Of a DNA stretch of 64,000 bases, positions 1-9,740 are shown piece after piece. The notes below the pieces were generated by a model. The model did no database searches. It saw only the letters and a program-made list of their open reading frames with translations, and was not told the origin of the DNA. This stretch comes from Undibacterium sp. 5I1 (GTDB lineage Bacteria > Pseudomonadota > Gammaproteobacteria > Burkholderiales > Burkholderiaceae_D), in contig NZ_JAVIWI010000001.1 of assembly GCF_034314085.1 (NCBI RefSeq), positions 3,596,001 through 3,660,000 on the forward strand. Direction: 5' to 3'. The number at the start of each line of letters is the position of its first letter. The stretch's first letter is position 1. The position numbers were made by a program, and so were the translations under genes.

Positions 1-150
1 GCCCGCGCCCATGGTGGCGTTGCCTTGCGGATCGAGATCGACCAGCAATACGCGCTGATCAAGCTTAGCCAATCCGGCAGCCAGATTGACTGTGGTCGTG
101 GTTTTGCCCACCCCACCTTTTTGGTTTGCGACACAAAAAATTTTCGCCAT
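1..150 (-). CDS. parA: ParA chromosome-partitioning ATPase, N-terminal part (cut by window edge)
   Basis: The first 50 residues are visible, beginning [29 protein letters not shown] is the deviant Walker A motif of ParA/MinD-type ATPases, and [10 protein letters not shown] follows it as in ParA/Soj. ParA binds the nucleoid non-specifically and moves ParB-parS complexes. The gene follows rsmG and mnmG on the same strand, the usual origin-proximal order mnmG-rsmG-parA-parB; parB should lie just left of the window. A 281-bp gap holding a dispersed repeat separates it from rsmG, so it may have its own promoter. Identity is nearly certain; the rest of the protein is outside the window. Confidence 0.95.
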   Translation of the reverse strand, partial: MAKIFCVANQKGGVGKTTTTVNLAAGLAKLDQRVLLVDLDPQGNATMGAG

Positions 151-240
151 AGTGACTTTAGCTTACTTTTAGTAGGGTTCTGGAGGGGGACAAGTACAAC
201 CTGGAGGCAAGCTGCCTTAATCTAAAATAATACGAAATCA

Positions 241-323
241 ATATACTCCCCCGTTATTTTGCAAATTATGCCGTATCGTCCAATGATTATCTAGACAAAT
301 AAATATACTCATGTGGAGTATAT
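241..323 (+). repeat. 84-bp dispersed repeat (ATATACTCC family), copy 1
   Basis: Starts ATATACTCCCCC, carries the inner hairpin-like core GTCCAATGATTATCTAGAC and ends GGAGTATAT, so the ends are inverted repeats. The right end also folds on itself (ATATACTC / GAGTATAT, five-base loop). It fills the parA-rsmG gap. Eight further copies are listed below. It could be a MITE-like element or a regulatory hairpin; no coding potential is seen. Confidence 0.85.
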
Positions 324-431
324 ATTTAAACAAAATAAAATCCGCTTTGCTTCAATTGGTGTCGCTGCGTTTGTAATACTTATTTACGTAACTTATTGAC
401 GCAGCTTACTGACATACTCAATTACGTGAAT

Positions 432-1076
432 TCATTGTCGCTTAATAAACACCAGATGACGTTCAGCATCCATGCCCGGAACTGACAAAGCTTGTAGCGA
501 CTGGACTTGCCATCCTTCTGGCATACGCTCGATCTCCTGATCCGGCGCAACGCCCTTCATGGCGATGAATTGCCCGCCCTCTGCCAACAAATGTCCCGAC
601 CAGTTAATGAAATTGCATAGCTCAGAAAAAGCACGCGAGGTAATCACATCAAACTTCTCTGTCACCGCCAAGGTCTCCACTCTGCCGGTATGGACAGTGA
701 CATTTTTTAAGCCTAATTCGGTTTTCGCCTGAGTCAAAAACGCGGTCTTTTTGCTGACCGTATCGATCATGGAAATTCGAATCGCAGGATAAGTAATCGC
801 CAATATCATGCCGGGCAAACCGCCGCCAGCACCGACATCTAGGACATTTTTGGCGTCTTTAAAAGCAGGTGCAGCTGACAAGGAATCCAGCACATGCTGC
901 TTTACCATTTCTTTAGGGTCGCGAATCGACGTCAAGTTATAGACCGAATTCCACTTCGATAACAATGCCAGATAAGCAATCATCTGATCGATCTGTGCAT
1001 CGTCCAGTGACAAGGGCAAAGCCTTTATTCCCTCAGCCAAACTAGCGCGCAAGCTTGCTGCATCAAACCCGCTCAT
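432..1076 (-). CDS. rsmG: 16S rRNA (guanine527-N7)-methyltransferase RsmG
   Basis: 214 residues, the usual length for RsmG (GidB). It N7-methylates G527 of 16S rRNA using S-adenosylmethionine. The SAM-binding glycine-rich motif [17 protein letters not shown] lies near residues 78-94, preceded by [20 protein letters not shown], which is characteristic of the family. The ATG overlaps the end of mnmG by 4 bp, so the two are translationally coupled, as in most proteobacteria. Nothing unusual is seen. Confidence 0.97.
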   Translation of the reverse strand: MSGFDAASLRASLAEGIKALPLSLDDAQIDQMIAYLALLSKWNSVYNLTSIRDPKEMVKQHVLDSLSAAPAFKDAKNVLDVGAGGGLPGMILAITYPAIRISMIDTVSKKTAFLTQAKTELGLKNVTVHTGRVETLAVTEKFDVITSRAFSELCNFINWSGHLLAEGGQFIAMKGVAPDQEIERMPEGWQVQSLQALSVPGMDAERHLVFIKRQ

Positions 1077-3025
1077 TCGCCATCACCTGTTTCTACCGCA
1101 ACAGCTAATTCGGGCGCAGCAGTAAACTCTTTAAAACCACGTTTTTTCATATGCACCAGTAGCAAGGAAATCGCCGCTGGTGTCACGCCAGAAACACGAC
1201 CGCACTGCCCTAGGGTTTCTGGCCGATGCTTATTCAGCTTTTGCTTCACTTCTACCGACAGACCGTTGACTTCTAAATAATCGAAGTCGTCTGGCATTTT
1301 GAGATTTTCAAAATACGCATGGCGCTCAACTTCTTTAGCCTGCCTGTCAATATAGCCAGAATATTTGACCTGGATTTCGACCTGCTCTTTTACCGCGTCG
1401 TCTTGCACACCAGGCCCAGCAAGTTGTTGACCATCAGCACCTTGCATGGTCATCAAAGATTCATACGTCACATGTGGGCGGCGCAATAAATCGGCCAGAG
1501 AATATTCACGCTCCAAGGCTTTACCCACAATACGCTCGGCCTCAACGTCCGCCAAAATACGTGGATTCACCCAGGTCGAACGCAGTCTTTCCATTTCACG
1601 TGAAACAGCCTCACGCTTTTGCTCGAACATTGCCCATTGCGCATCGCTAACGCAACCAAGCTGACGACCGATTTCGGTCAGACGCATATCGGCATTATCT
1701 TCACGCAAACTCAGGCGGAATTCGGCACGGCTAGTGAACATGCGGTAAGGTTCTTGCACACCCTTGGTAATCAGATCATCGACCAAGACACCGAGATAGG
1801 CTTCATCACGACGCGGCACCCAGGCATCACGGCCTTGGGTCAACAATGCCGCGTTCAATCCCGCCAACATACCTTGCGCTGCCGCTTCTTCGTAACCGGT
1901 AGTGCCGTTAATTTGTCCGGCAAAAAACAAGCCCTTAATTGAACGTGTCTCTAGGGAGGTTTTTAATCCTCGCGGGTCGAAATAATCGTATTCAATCGCA
2001 TAACCTGGACGCAGGATATAAGCGTCCTCCATACCTCGCATAGAACGCACCAAATCTAGCTGCACGTCAAAAGGCAAACTGGTAGAAATTCCGTTCGGAT
2101 AATATTCATTGGTGGTCAGACCTTCTGGCTCCAAAAAAATCTGGTGTGATTCTTTGCTGGCAAAACGATGGATCTTGTCTTCAATCGAGGGGCAATAGCG
2201 CGGACCGACTCCTTCAATCACGCCGGTATACATAGGACTACGATCAAGTCCGGCACGAATAATATCGTGAGTGCGTTCGTTGGTATGGGTAATCCAGCAC
2301 GGCATTTGACGTGGATGCATGCCGCCATTTCCCATTACGGAAAAAACGGGAATAGGATTAAGATCACCTGGCTGTTCTTGCATCACTGAGAAATTAATAC
2401 TGCGACCATCGATACGCGGCGGCGTACCAGTTTTCAAACGACCTTGCGGCAAGGCGAGTTCTTTTAAGCGGGTCGATAAAGAGATCGCAGGAGGATCACC
2501 GGCACGTCCTGCCGAATAATTATTCAGGCCAACGTGGATCTTCCCATCAAGGAAAGTACCTGCGGTCAACACAACAGACCGGCTACGAAACTGAATACCA
2601 ACCTGTGTTACGGCACCAACGACACGGTCGCCCTCTACCATTAAGTCATCTACTGCTTGCTGAAACAGCCAGAGGTTAGGCTGATTTTCCAGGCGGCTGC
2701 GGATCGCTTGCTTGTACAAAATACGGTCAGCTTGCGCTCTGGTCGCGCGTACTGCCGGACCTTTGGACGAATTTAGAATGCGGAATTGGATACCAGCCTC
2801 ATCGGTGGCAATCGCCATCGCGCCGCCCATGGCATCCACTTCCTTGACCAAGTGTCCTTTTCCTATGCCACCTATTGAAGGATTACACGACATCTGGCCG
2901 AGCGTTTCAATATTATGCGAAAGCAAAAGCGTTTTCTGCCCCATGCGCGCGGAGGCAAGTGCGGCCTCAGTACCAGCATGGCCGCCGCCAACTACGATCA
3001 CATCGAATTCTTTAGGATAAAACAT
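1073..3025 (-). CDS. mnmG: tRNA uridine-5-carboxymethylaminomethyl modification enzyme MnmG (GidA)
   Basis: 650 residues, full length for MnmG. With MnmE it installs the cmnm5 group on U34 of several tRNAs, using FAD. The N-terminal FAD-binding motif [21 protein letters not shown], the Cys-containing [20 protein letters not shown] and the later [19 protein letters not shown] block are all present. It is first of the mnmG-rsmG-(parA) series and overlaps rsmG by 4 bp. The start ATG at 3025 gives [15 protein letters not shown], which fits the family N-terminus. Confidence 0.98.
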   Translation of the reverse strand: MFYPKEFDVIVVGGGHAGTEAALASARMGQKTLLLSHNIETLGQMSCNPSIGGIGKGHLVKEVDAMGGAMAIATDEAGIQFRILNSSKGPAVRATRAQADRILYKQAIRSRLENQPNLWLFQQAVDDLMVEGDRVVGAVTQVGIQFRSRSVVLTAGTFLDGKIHVGLNNYSAGRAGDPPAISLSTRLKELALPQGRLKTGTPPRIDGRSINFSVMQEQPGDLNPIPVFSVMGNGGMHPRQMPCWITHTNERTHDIIRAGLDRSPMYTGVIEGVGPRYCPSIEDKIHRFASKESHQIFLEPEGLTTNEYYPNGISTSLPFDVQLDLVRSMRGMEDAYILRPGYAIEYDYFDPRGLKTSLETRSIKGLFFAGQINGTTGYEEAAAQGMLAGLNAALLTQGRDAWVPRRDEAYLGVLVDDLITKGVQEPYRMFTSRAEFRLSLREDNADMRLTEIGRQLGCVSDAQWAMFEQKREAVSREMERLRSTWVNPRILADVEAERIVGKALEREYSLADLLRRPHVTYESLMTMQGADGQQLAGPGVQDDAVKEQVEIQVKYSGYIDRQAKEVERHAYFENLKMPDDFDYLEVNGLSVEVKQKLNKHRPETLGQCGRVSGVTPAAISLLLVHMKKRGFKEFTAAPELAVAVETGDGE

Positions 3026-3124
3026 AGGATATTTCTACTTTTGGATTTCTTGGAGAGGCACGATTATAGAGGGTTTTTGATGAAAAACTGTGCTACAGGA
3101 TAATTTCAATAGCCAATATTAGGA

Positions 3125-3140
3125 TGTTTCACGTGAAACA
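3125..3140. promoter_or_regulatory. parS centromere site 1
   Basis: Perfect 16-bp palindrome TGTTTCACGTGAAACA, identical to the conserved bacterial parS consensus bound by ParB. It lies about 100 bp upstream of mnmG and about 3 kb from parA. Confidence 0.95.
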
Positions 3141-3184
3141 CGTCGTCTCACGCGTGAAACTTATACGCGCAAAACACCGAAAGC

Positions 3185-4120
3185 TTAACTAAGAAATTTA
3201 ATCAATACGGGAACAATAGCCAAAATAACCCCTAAAATCAGCAAAGCTAAAGAATATCGAGAATCCAGATAGTCCGCCAAGGACTTTTTCTTCTTTATCC
3301 TAGACGTCTTGGTCGGCTTTGGCTCGGGGAACTTTTGGATTACTTTCGTCCGATTTTTCACTTCAGACTGTGACGCATCTAAATTCTTTAATAAAATATT
3401 AGGCTTTATGCCTAGCTCAGATTCAAATTTCAAAACTGGCTTATTTGATGATGCAACCGCAGTCAAAGTTACTGGCGTCGCTGATGGAGTAACCACATCA
3501 ACAGATTTCACTACTTGGTTCGTAGCGAGCACTGGACTCATCCCTTCAGGTGGCAATAAAGGCAAATAGAAATCAACCTGCATGTTTTCTTTTATCACAG
3601 GTACATCAATTATCTTAACTACTTTATCTTTAGTATAAATAACAGGTTCTTCCAAGCGATCGATCGTATTGAGAATCAAACTAGGATAAGGATCCACAGG
3701 AATAACAGGCTCAGCCTCCTCAACATCATCGACCACATCACCATTAATCAAACCATTCGCACGCAATACGCTATCACTCAACTCCTCTTCAGGCTGAAAT
3801 GCCAATAAGGAGACAGGATCAGAATCCTCCTGGCGCAAGAAACGATCCATTGCATCAGCTTCGACAAAATCAGGAACCTGATTATCCAACGGAAACATTA
3901 CTTCATACAGCAAGCCCTTATCAGACAGGCTACGCAAGGCACGGTCAAAACGCTCCTTTACAAGACTCTTTAGCTTTACACGCAGCTGCGCATACGAACT
4001 AACGCCGTCGACAATGATTAACACCAGGCGTTCGCTCTGCGTCAATCCATGTCTTTTGTCACGAATTTCTGCTCTACCTAAATCTGTTCGCTGAAATATC
4101 GCTATATCTTGATATGCCAC
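3185..4120 (-). CDS. Tail-anchored protein of unknown function bracketed by parS sites
   Basis: 311 residues, starting with GTG at 4118-4120 behind a purine-rich AAGGGACGGG. I do not recognise the family. The first 100 residues (RAEIRDKRHGLTQSERLVLI..., then DRALRSLSDKGLLYEV) look like a winged-helix-type alpha/beta domain. A long acidic and Pro/Val/Thr-rich linker follows (about 105-265), then a basic patch (RIKKKKS), and the last 20 residues (LALLILGVILAIVPVLIKFL) form one membrane helix with almost nothing after it. It is therefore predicted to be tail-anchored with a cytoplasmic head. Perfect parS sites lie just downstream and just upstream of it. A link to chromosome segregation is only an inference from position. 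Confidence 0.7.
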   Translation of the reverse strand: MAYQDIAIFQRTDLGRAEIRDKRHGLTQSERLVLIIVDGVSSYAQLRVKLKSLVKERFDRALRSLSDKGLLYEVMFPLDNQVPDFVEADAMDRFLRQEDSDPVSLLAFQPEEELSDSVLRANGLINGDVVDDVEEAEPVIPVDPYPSLILNTIDRLEEPVIYTKDKVVKIIDVPVIKENMQVDFYLPLLPPEGMSPVLATNQVVKSVDVVTPSATPVTLTAVASSNKPVLKFESELGIKPNILLKNLDASQSEVKNRTKVIQKFPEPKPTKTSRIKKKKSLADYLDSRYSLALLILGVILAIVPVLIKFLS

Positions 4121-4140
4121 GCCCGTCCCTTTTTTTGTTC

Positions 4141-4156
4141 TGTTTCACGTGAAACA
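4141..4156. promoter_or_regulatory. parS centromere site 2
   Basis: Second perfect TGTTTCACGTGAAACA, 21 bp upstream of the GTG start of the tail-anchored gene and 1,016 bp from site 1. ParB bound here could also repress that gene. Confidence 0.95.
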
Positions 4157-4232
4157 AATTTAGTATTATTTAATTGGCTACGTTACTTTCGGACATATGC
4201 ATCAAAACATATGCTGAACCTCAAAATTACCG

Positions 4233-4994
4233 CTACTTGATAAAGCCGTCGTAAGTGGTTTTGCAAATCAGCACCAAAACTACGACCAAAAACACTTTCC
4301 GGACGAAACCACTGCCATATTTGATTGCCATCCGGCTACCCGACAATGATCCTAACACTCCGCAAACCGCCATGGCTAACCCTGTCTGCCAAATAACGTG
4401 TCCGCTGTAACCAAACCACAACAGAGCTGCCGCATTGCACGCAACATTAATAATTTTGGCGACTGCAGATGCGCTCAAGAAGTCGTATCCAAAAAAACGG
4501 ACGAATAAAAACATTAAAAAGCTACCGGTACCAGGACCGAAAAAACCATCATAAAACCCGATACCGCCACCGACTAACATTGCCATCCAAAGTTCTTTGT
4601 TATGCGCAAAAGTGGGAGCATGGTTGCTGCCGAAGTCTTTTTTCTTAAATGTGTAAACCGCGACGGCGATCAAAATAAACGGTAAGGCTTTACGTAAATA
4701 AGTGGGCGGTATGTGAGTAACAGTAAAAGCGCCCAAAAATGCCAGAAAAAAAGCTGTGAACGCCGCAGGTAAAACCATAGCCCAACGCACCTTCACCGCT
4801 TTCGCATAATTTCTCGCCGCGACTGTCGTTCCCCAAATACCTGCTAATTTATTGGTCCCCAACAAGGTTGCCGGCGCAACATTTGGCATCACTGAAAATA
4901 AGGCTGGTACTTGTATCAAACCACCACCGCCTACTACCGCATCAACTAAACCAGCAAAATAAGCGGCGCAAGCAAGTATGAATATGTCTGTCAT
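4233..4994 (-). CDS. TauE/SafE (TSUP) family membrane transporter
   Basis: About 253 residues with seven to eight hydrophobic segments. The N-terminal GLVDAVVGGGGLIQVPALF and the internal GFYDGFFGPGTGSFLMFLFV are the two glycine-rich repeats typical of TSUP permeases (sulfite/sulfoacetate exporters and relatives). The substrate cannot be read from the sequence. I chose ATG 4994 (MTDIFILACAAYF); an in-frame TTG at 5024 would add ten residues. It stands alone, transcribed towards the parS region and divergent from the alcohol dehydrogenase. Confidence 0.88.
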   Translation of the reverse strand: MTDIFILACAAYFAGLVDAVVGGGGLIQVPALFSVMPNVAPATLLGTNKLAGIWGTTVAARNYAKAVKVRWAMVLPAAFTAFFLAFLGAFTVTHIPPTYLRKALPFILIAVAVYTFKKKDFGSNHAPTFAHNKELWMAMLVGGGIGFYDGFFGPGTGSFLMFLFVRFFGYDFLSASAVAKIINVACNAAALLWFGYSGHVIWQTGLAMAVCGVLGSLSGSRMAIKYGSGFVRKVFLVVVLVLICKTTYDGFIK

Positions 4995-5133
4995 GTTATT
5001 AATTTTATGGGAAAAGTGAAGCAAATCAGCAAGGACAACAATCGCTCATAAAAGCGAAAATCAAACTGTTACACTTAGATTTAGCGCCCGGCAAATCCCG
5101 ACGCAGAGCTTATAACGTTGAAATCTATTCAGC

Positions 5134-5161
5134 CTGACAGCATAGCAAGACTTGCTACAAT
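5134..5161 (+). promoter_or_regulatory. Probable sigma-70 promoter of the alcohol dehydrogenase gene
   Basis: CTGACA at 5134-5139, a 16-bp spacer and TACAAT at 5156-5161. The start codon follows 25 bp later with AAGGAG in between, implying a very short leader. Assigned by eye. Confidence 0.5.
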
Positions 5162-5185
5162 AAGGATTACAAGGAGAGCCAGAAC

Positions 5186-6343
5186 ATGAATAATTTTGAT
5201 TTTCGTACCGTACCCTACATCATCAGCCAGATTGGTGCGGCTAAACAATTAGGCGATATCGTCAAACAGCATTATCCAGAGATAAAACGAGTGCTCATTG
5301 TCACAGATGCTGGTTTTCTTAAGACGGGTCTGATTGCTCCGGCAATAGCGAACCTAGAACAGCACCAATGCCATGTCAGCGTTTTCTCGGATGTCATTGC
5401 CGATCCGCCAGAAGCCATAGTGCACCAGGCGGTAGCCAATGCAAAACAACAAGAGATAGAGCTGGTGGTCGGTTTTGGTGGCGGTAGTTCAATGGATGTC
5501 GCAAAACTGATCGCGGTTTTATCAGGCAGTGATCAACCGCTAAGCAGCATGTACGGCATCGGCAATGTCAGAGGCAAACGCCTGCCTCTAATATTGATAC
5601 CAACCACTGCAGGGACAGGATCCGAAGTCACGCCAATCTCTATCGTCACCACAGGCGCAACGACCAAAATGGGTGTGGTGTCGCCACAGTTATATGCCGA
5701 CATCGCTATCCTTGACGCTGAGCTCACCGTTGGCCTACCACCAAAAATCACAGCGGCCACCGGAATTGACGCGATGGTGCACGCGATCGAAGCCTATACC
5801 ACCAAGCACAAGAAAAATGCCTTGTCCGATATGCTAGCGCGCCAGGCTTTAAGTTTGCTCTGGACGAATATTGACGAAGCCTGCACCAATGGCAGCAATC
5901 TCGCGGCCAGACAAGCCATGTTGCTAGGCGCGATGCTGGCGGGACAATGCTTTGCGAACGCGCCGTGCGCAGCAGTACATGCACTGGCCTACCCGATTGG
6001 CGGCATCTTTCATGTACCGCATGGATTATCCAATTCGCTGGTACTGCCGCACGTCTTACGCTTTAATGCACCGACCGCTGCAGGGCAATATGCAGAACTC
6101 GCCAGCATCATCGCACCAACTGCACAAGGTAGTGAAGAAGCCCGCAGCAATGCCTTGATCGCCGCCATGGAGGCACTCGCCAACCGGGTCGGGATCGAAA
6201 CCCAACTCAGACAAGTCGGCGTCACTGAGAAGGATCTGGATCAACTGGCCAGCGACGCGATGTTGCAGACGCGGCTATTGGGGAATAATCCAAGAGAAGT
6301 ATCACGGGAAGATGCGCGGGCAATTTACGCCGCCGCTTTATAG
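5186..6343 (+). CDS. Iron-containing alcohol dehydrogenase (group III)
   Basis: 385 residues, typical of Fe-dependent NAD(P)-linked alcohol dehydrogenases. VGFGGGSSMDVAKLIAVL is the nucleotide-binding GGGS motif, IPTTAGTGSEVTPISIV the second glycine-rich signature, and the metal-binding region spans GIDAMVHAIEAY and CAAVHALAYPIGGIFHVPHG (His-rich). A strong AAGGAG precedes the ATG. It likely interconverts a primary alcohol and its aldehyde; the physiological substrate is not evident. It is monocistronic, ending at a hairpin terminator shared with azlD on the opposite strand. Confidence 0.93.
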   Translation: MNNFDFRTVPYIISQIGAAKQLGDIVKQHYPEIKRVLIVTDAGFLKTGLIAPAIANLEQHQCHVSVFSDVIADPPEAIVHQAVANAKQQEIELVVGFGGGSSMDVAKLIAVLSGSDQPLSSMYGIGNVRGKRLPLILIPTTAGTGSEVTPISIVTTGATTKMGVVSPQLYADIAILDAELTVGLPPKITAATGIDAMVHAIEAYTTKHKKNALSDMLARQALSLLWTNIDEACTNGSNLAARQAMLLGAMLAGQCFANAPCAAVHALAYPIGGIFHVPHGLSNSLVLPHVLRFNAPTAAGQYAELASIIAPTAQGSEEARSNALIAAMEALANRVGIETQLRQVGVTEKDLDQLASDAMLQTRLLGNNPREVSREDARAIYAAAL

Positions 6344-6358
6344 GAACTTAAGACGGTG

Positions 6359-6390
6359 CAAAACGATGTACTCATTGGGACATCGTTTTG
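6359..6390. terminator. Bidirectional hairpin terminator between convergent genes
   Basis: CAAAACGATGT (6359-6369) pairs perfectly with ACATCGTTTTG (6380-6390) around a 10-base loop. It sits 16 bp after the alcohol dehydrogenase stop and downstream of azlD on the other strand. Confidence 0.75.
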
Positions 6391-6434
6391 AAACCGCTGA
6401 CCATATTATTACTGAACAGAGTGTTAGAAATTCC

Positions 6435-6758
6435 CTAGAAACTACCAGCCAACTGCCAGCCAAAAAACACCAGCAAACCGATAAAAATCGTCGGTAACTG
6501 GCGGCGCGTTGCTACACAAACGACGATGGCAGCAAGCGCGCCGATCAGTTGTGGATTACGCCAATTTAATTCCAAACCCTGCCCATGTGGCGACAAAACC
6601 ATCGGGACAATAATCGCTGTGAGAACAGTGACGGGGACAAAGCCCAAGGCTTTTTTTAGCAATGGAGAAAATACCACCCTGTCCCCCATCACAAAAATAA
6701 TCGCTTTAATCAGGCAAGTAATCACCGCCATACCGATAATAATCAAGGTGATATTCAT
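6435..6758 (-). CDS. azlD: AzlD-type branched-chain amino acid exporter small subunit
   Basis: 107 residues with three to four hydrophobic helices, the length and composition of AzlD/YgaH proteins. It pairs with AzlC to export branched-chain amino acids or analogues. Its ATG overlaps the azlC stop by 4 bp, so the two are co-translated. The assignment rests on the hydrophobic profile and the azlC partner. Confidence 0.88.
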   Translation of the reverse strand: MNITLIIIGMAVITCLIKAIIFVMGDRVVFSPLLKKALGFVPVTVLTAIIVPMVLSPHGQGLELNWRNPQLIGALAAIVVCVATRRQLPTIFIGLLVFFGWQLAGSF

Positions 6759-7492
6759 ACCTTCTCCGCGCTGGTATTTTTATTGCCGGTCTTGTTAGCC
6801 GACCAGTGGGACGCTAGCAAACCAATGCTAACGCCCACCGCAATGGCCACCAGCAGGCCCAACTTGTACGGCAAATCTTGCAGCAGATAAGCCGCAGTAC
6901 CAGCAGCAAGCGCCGCAACAAAATGCGGCAAGCGAACTAGCTGCGGAACAATAATCGCAATAAAAGTCGCCACCATCGCAAAGTCCAGACCCAAGGTTTG
7001 CAATTGCGGGAAAATCGCTCCAAACAACAAGCCCACCAAAGTCCAGCACTGCCAATTACCATACATCGCCAAACCCGAACCCAGAAAGTACCAATGCCCC
7101 AATTGCGTATTCGGATGTTCCCGGTAATAGCGATCCACCACGGCGAAGGTTTCATCCGTCAGCAAACATCCCAATAACCAGCGCCAGCCTTTCGACAGAT
7201 GACGTACATGCGGCAACAAAGTTGCAGCGTACAACATATGCCGCAAGTTGACGATAAAAGTCGCGAGCCAGATCACCAGAAAACCAGTATGGCTGGCGAT
7301 CAAACCGACCGCAATAAACTGACTCGACCCTGCAAACACAGCAAGCGACATCAACTGCCCTTGCCATGCATGCATCTGCGCAGTAGCGACCAACGCACCA
7401 AAAATCATACCAAATGGCGCAGCGCCCAACAGCATTGGAATGGTGTCGCGTGCGCCTGCGGTAAAACTGGCTAAGGGGGTGGGATGTGGCAT
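6755..7492 (-). CDS. azlC: AzlC family branched-chain amino acid exporter large subunit
   Basis: 245 residues. The N-terminal FTAGARDTIPMLLGAAPFGMIFGALV and the following AGSSQFIAVGLI and NLRHMLYAATL blocks are hallmark AzlC/YgaZ sequences. It is an integral membrane protein with about seven helices. Co-transcribed with azlD. A repeat copy and the liv terminator lie upstream, so its promoter is probably in 7493-7635. Confidence 0.92.
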   Translation of the reverse strand: MPHPTPLASFTAGARDTIPMLLGAAPFGMIFGALVATAQMHAWQGQLMSLAVFAGSSQFIAVGLIASHTGFLVIWLATFIVNLRHMLYAATLLPHVRHLSKGWRWLLGCLLTDETFAVVDRYYREHPNTQLGHWYFLGSGLAMYGNWQCWTLVGLLFGAIFPQLQTLGLDFAMVATFIAIIVPQLVRLPHFVAALAAGTAAYLLQDLPYKLGLLVAIAVGVSIGLLASHWSANKTGNKNTSAEKV

Positions 7493-7634
7493 AAGGAATT
7501 TCTTTTTTAGAGACTTGGCATCTTAAACTTATCAGACAAAGCGCGCTGCTACTTTAGCAAAGCTTGAATTTCAAATCCCCATTTGTCCGAGTATCTGAAC
7601 CCCGGACTAGTCATATCGTAGCTACACACTTAAT

Positions 7635-7717
7635 ACATACTCTCACTATGTATATATTAAGTGTCCATATATATCCTAGACAGTACGGCATATTATAAAA
7701 AATAACGGGGGAGTATG
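7635..7717 (-). repeat. 84-bp dispersed repeat, copy 2 (reverse orientation)
   Basis: On the minus strand it reads CATACTCCCCCGTTATTTTT, then ATGCCGTACTGTC, the hairpin core, and ends GAGAGTATGT. With the terminator below it accounts for the 314-bp gap 7493-7806; I see no gene there. Confidence 0.8.
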
Positions 7718-7743
7718 TGAATATCAGCTTAGGATCGGCACAA

Positions 7744-7773
7744 AAAAAGCCCCGTATATCATCGGGGCTTTTT
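7744..7773. terminator. Rho-independent terminator of the liv operon
   Basis: AAAAAGCCCCG and CGGGGCTTTTT form an 11-bp stem with an eight-base loop. It is T-rich on both strands and lies 34 bp past the livM stop. Confidence 0.9.
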
Positions 7774-7806
7774 CTTTCGGCTATTCCGCACTCAACTCAA
7801 CTTAAT

Positions 7807-8787
7807 TTAACTGACTTTCGCCTTACCCGAGCGCGCCAGCCATGCTCCCAGTTCTCCGACGATACCGCGCCGGAATGCTAGCACGCAAATGATGAAGATC
7901 AAGCCAGTGACAATCGTGACCGAATCGCCGATAGAGCGAAACCATTCTATCGTAGTCGCATTTGCCAGCCACTCACCGAGGTCGCCTAACTTGTTTTCTA
8001 AAGCGATGATGATCACTGCGCCGACGATAGGGCCCACCAAGGTGCCTAAACCGCCCACCAGCGTCATTAATACGACCAAGCCCGACATAGTCCAATGTAC
8101 GTCCGTCAGCGTCTCAAAACCCTGTACCAGCGTATTTGTCGCGCCTGCCAGTCCAGACAATGCGGCGGAGAGGACAAATGCCAGCAACTTGTATTTATCG
8201 ACGTCGTAACCCAGCGACACCGCGCGTGGCTCGTTCTCTTTTACGGCTTTCAACACCTGCCCAAACGGCGAGCTGATCGTGCGCACGATGATGACAAAGC
8301 CGCCAATAGCAATCGCCAGTACGAGGTAATACAGTCTGAGGTCAGAACTCAAATCAATAAAGCCTAATAGCTGTCCGCGCGGTACGCCTTGCAAGCCATC
8401 CTCGCCACCGGTGAACTTGGCTTGTAAGAAGACGAAGTACAACATCTGCGCCAGCGCCAATGTAATCATCGTGAAGTAAATACCCTGCCGGCGAATCGCC
8501 AGACTGCCCATCACCAAACCGATCAGAGCCGCACCCGCTGTCGCCAATAGCAAACCCGCCTCGACCGGCAATCCAGCAATCTTTAACAGCCAGCCCGCCA
8601 TATACCCTGCGCCACCGAAAAAGGCCGCGTGACCGAACGAGAGCAAACCCGTGAATCCGATCAATAAATTGAACGCACAGGCAAACAAGGCGAAGCACAA
8701 TAACTTCATCAAGAACACGGGGTAGACGACAAAGGGTGCGGCCAGCAAAAGTACAAAAGCCAAACTGTAGCCAATTTTTTTATTCAT
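7807..8787 (-). CDS. livM: Branched-chain amino acid ABC transporter permease LivM
   Basis: 326 residues with about eight to ten membrane segments. NLLIGFTGLLSFGHAAFFGGAGY and GRVLKAVKENEPRA-like text (here FGQVLKAVKENEPRAVSLGYD) are the LivM signatures, including the EAA-like loop that contacts the ATPases. It is last in the livG-livF-binding protein-livH-livM order and 19 bp downstream of livH. HAAT-family permeases carry branched-chain amino acids, amides or urea; the substrate here is not resolved. Confidence 0.93.
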   Translation of the reverse strand: MNKKIGYSLAFVLLLAAPFVVYPVFLMKLLCFALFACAFNLLIGFTGLLSFGHAAFFGGAGYMAGWLLKIAGLPVEAGLLLATAGAALIGLVMGSLAIRRQGIYFTMITLALAQMLYFVFLQAKFTGGEDGLQGVPRGQLLGFIDLSSDLRLYYLVLAIAIGGFVIIVRTISSPFGQVLKAVKENEPRAVSLGYDVDKYKLLAFVLSAALSGLAGATNTLVQGFETLTDVHWTMSGLVVLMTLVGGLGTLVGPIVGAVIIIALENKLGDLGEWLANATTIEWFRSIGDSVTIVTGLIFIICVLAFRRGIVGELGAWLARSGKAKVS

Positions 8788-8806
8788 TATGCGTTTAGCT
8801 CCTCAA

Positions 8807-9691
8807 TCATTTCTCTTTGCCGAACAAACCGGCAGGCCGGATCATCAGCACAATCGCCATCACGATAAACACCACGGTGGCAGACAGTTCGGGATAAAAC
8901 ACGCGGGTCAAACCTTCGATCACACCCAAGCCCAGACCAGTGAGAATAGAACCCAGGATCGAGCCCATGCCACCAATCACGACAACGGCAAACACAGTGA
9001 TAATCAGATTCGATCCCATCAAGGGTGAAACCTGAATCACAGGTGCTGCCAGTACGCCAGCAAAGGCAGCCAGTGCTACGCCGAAGCCGTAAGTCAAAGT
9101 GACCATCAACGGTACATTTACGCCAAAGGCCTCAACCAGTTTCGGGTTCTCGGTACCAGCACGCAGGTAAGCACCTAACTTGGTTTTTTCAATCACAAAC
9201 CAGGTAGCGAAACAGACGACTAGCGACGCCAACACCACCCAGGCGCGATAATTCGGCAAAATCATAAAACCCAGATCAGTCGCTCCTGCCAGCGCATCAG
9301 GAACAGAATACGGCTGACCAGACACGCCATAAAACGAGCGGAACAAACCTTCCAGCAACAGGGTCAGGCCAAAGGTCAACAGCAGGCCATACAGATGATC
9401 TAACTTGTATAACCAGCGCAACATCGTTTTTTCGATCACGACACCAAACAGGCCAAGTAACAAAGGGGCGACAATCAGCATGACCCAGTAATTAATCCCG
9501 AAGTAATTCATGCCCATCCAGGCCAGAAAAGCACCCATCATGTACAAAGCCCCGTGAGCAAAATTGATCACGTTTAACAGACCAAAAATCACGGCCAGAC
9601 CGAGTGACAACATGGCGTAAAAAGAACCATTCACCAATCCCAGCAACAGTTGGCTCAGCATCGCTTGCAGCGGTATACCAAATATTTCCAT
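8807..9691 (-). CDS. livH: Branched-chain amino acid ABC transporter permease LivH
   Basis: 294 residues with eight or so hydrophobic helices. GLVNGSFYAMLSLGLAVIFG and LNVINFAHGALYMMGAFLAW near the N-terminus and RAGTENPKLVEAFGVNV (the cytoplasmic EAA-type loop) are typical of LivH. It pairs with LivM to form the channel. A strong intercistronic hairpin separates it from the upstream binding-protein gene. Confidence 0.93.
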   Translation of the reverse strand: MEIFGIPLQAMLSQLLLGLVNGSFYAMLSLGLAVIFGLLNVINFAHGALYMMGAFLAWMGMNYFGINYWVMLIVAPLLLGLFGVVIEKTMLRWLYKLDHLYGLLLTFGLTLLLEGLFRSFYGVSGQPYSVPDALAGATDLGFMILPNYRAWVVLASLVVCFATWFVIEKTKLGAYLRAGTENPKLVEAFGVNVPLMVTLTYGFGVALAAFAGVLAAPVIQVSPLMGSNLIITVFAVVVIGGMGSILGSILTGLGLGVIEGLTRVFYPELSATVVFIVMAIVLMIRPAGLFGKEK

Positions 9692-9740
9692 GGCATTCAG
9701 AAAAAGATGCCCAAAAGGGCAAGAGTGAAATCGGTAAGAA

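Noticed and set aside
3145..3160. A third parS-like palindrome (GTCTCACGCGTGAAAC)
   Set aside because: It has a two-base insertion in the centre and one changed base, so ParB binding is doubtful; only the two perfect sites are called.
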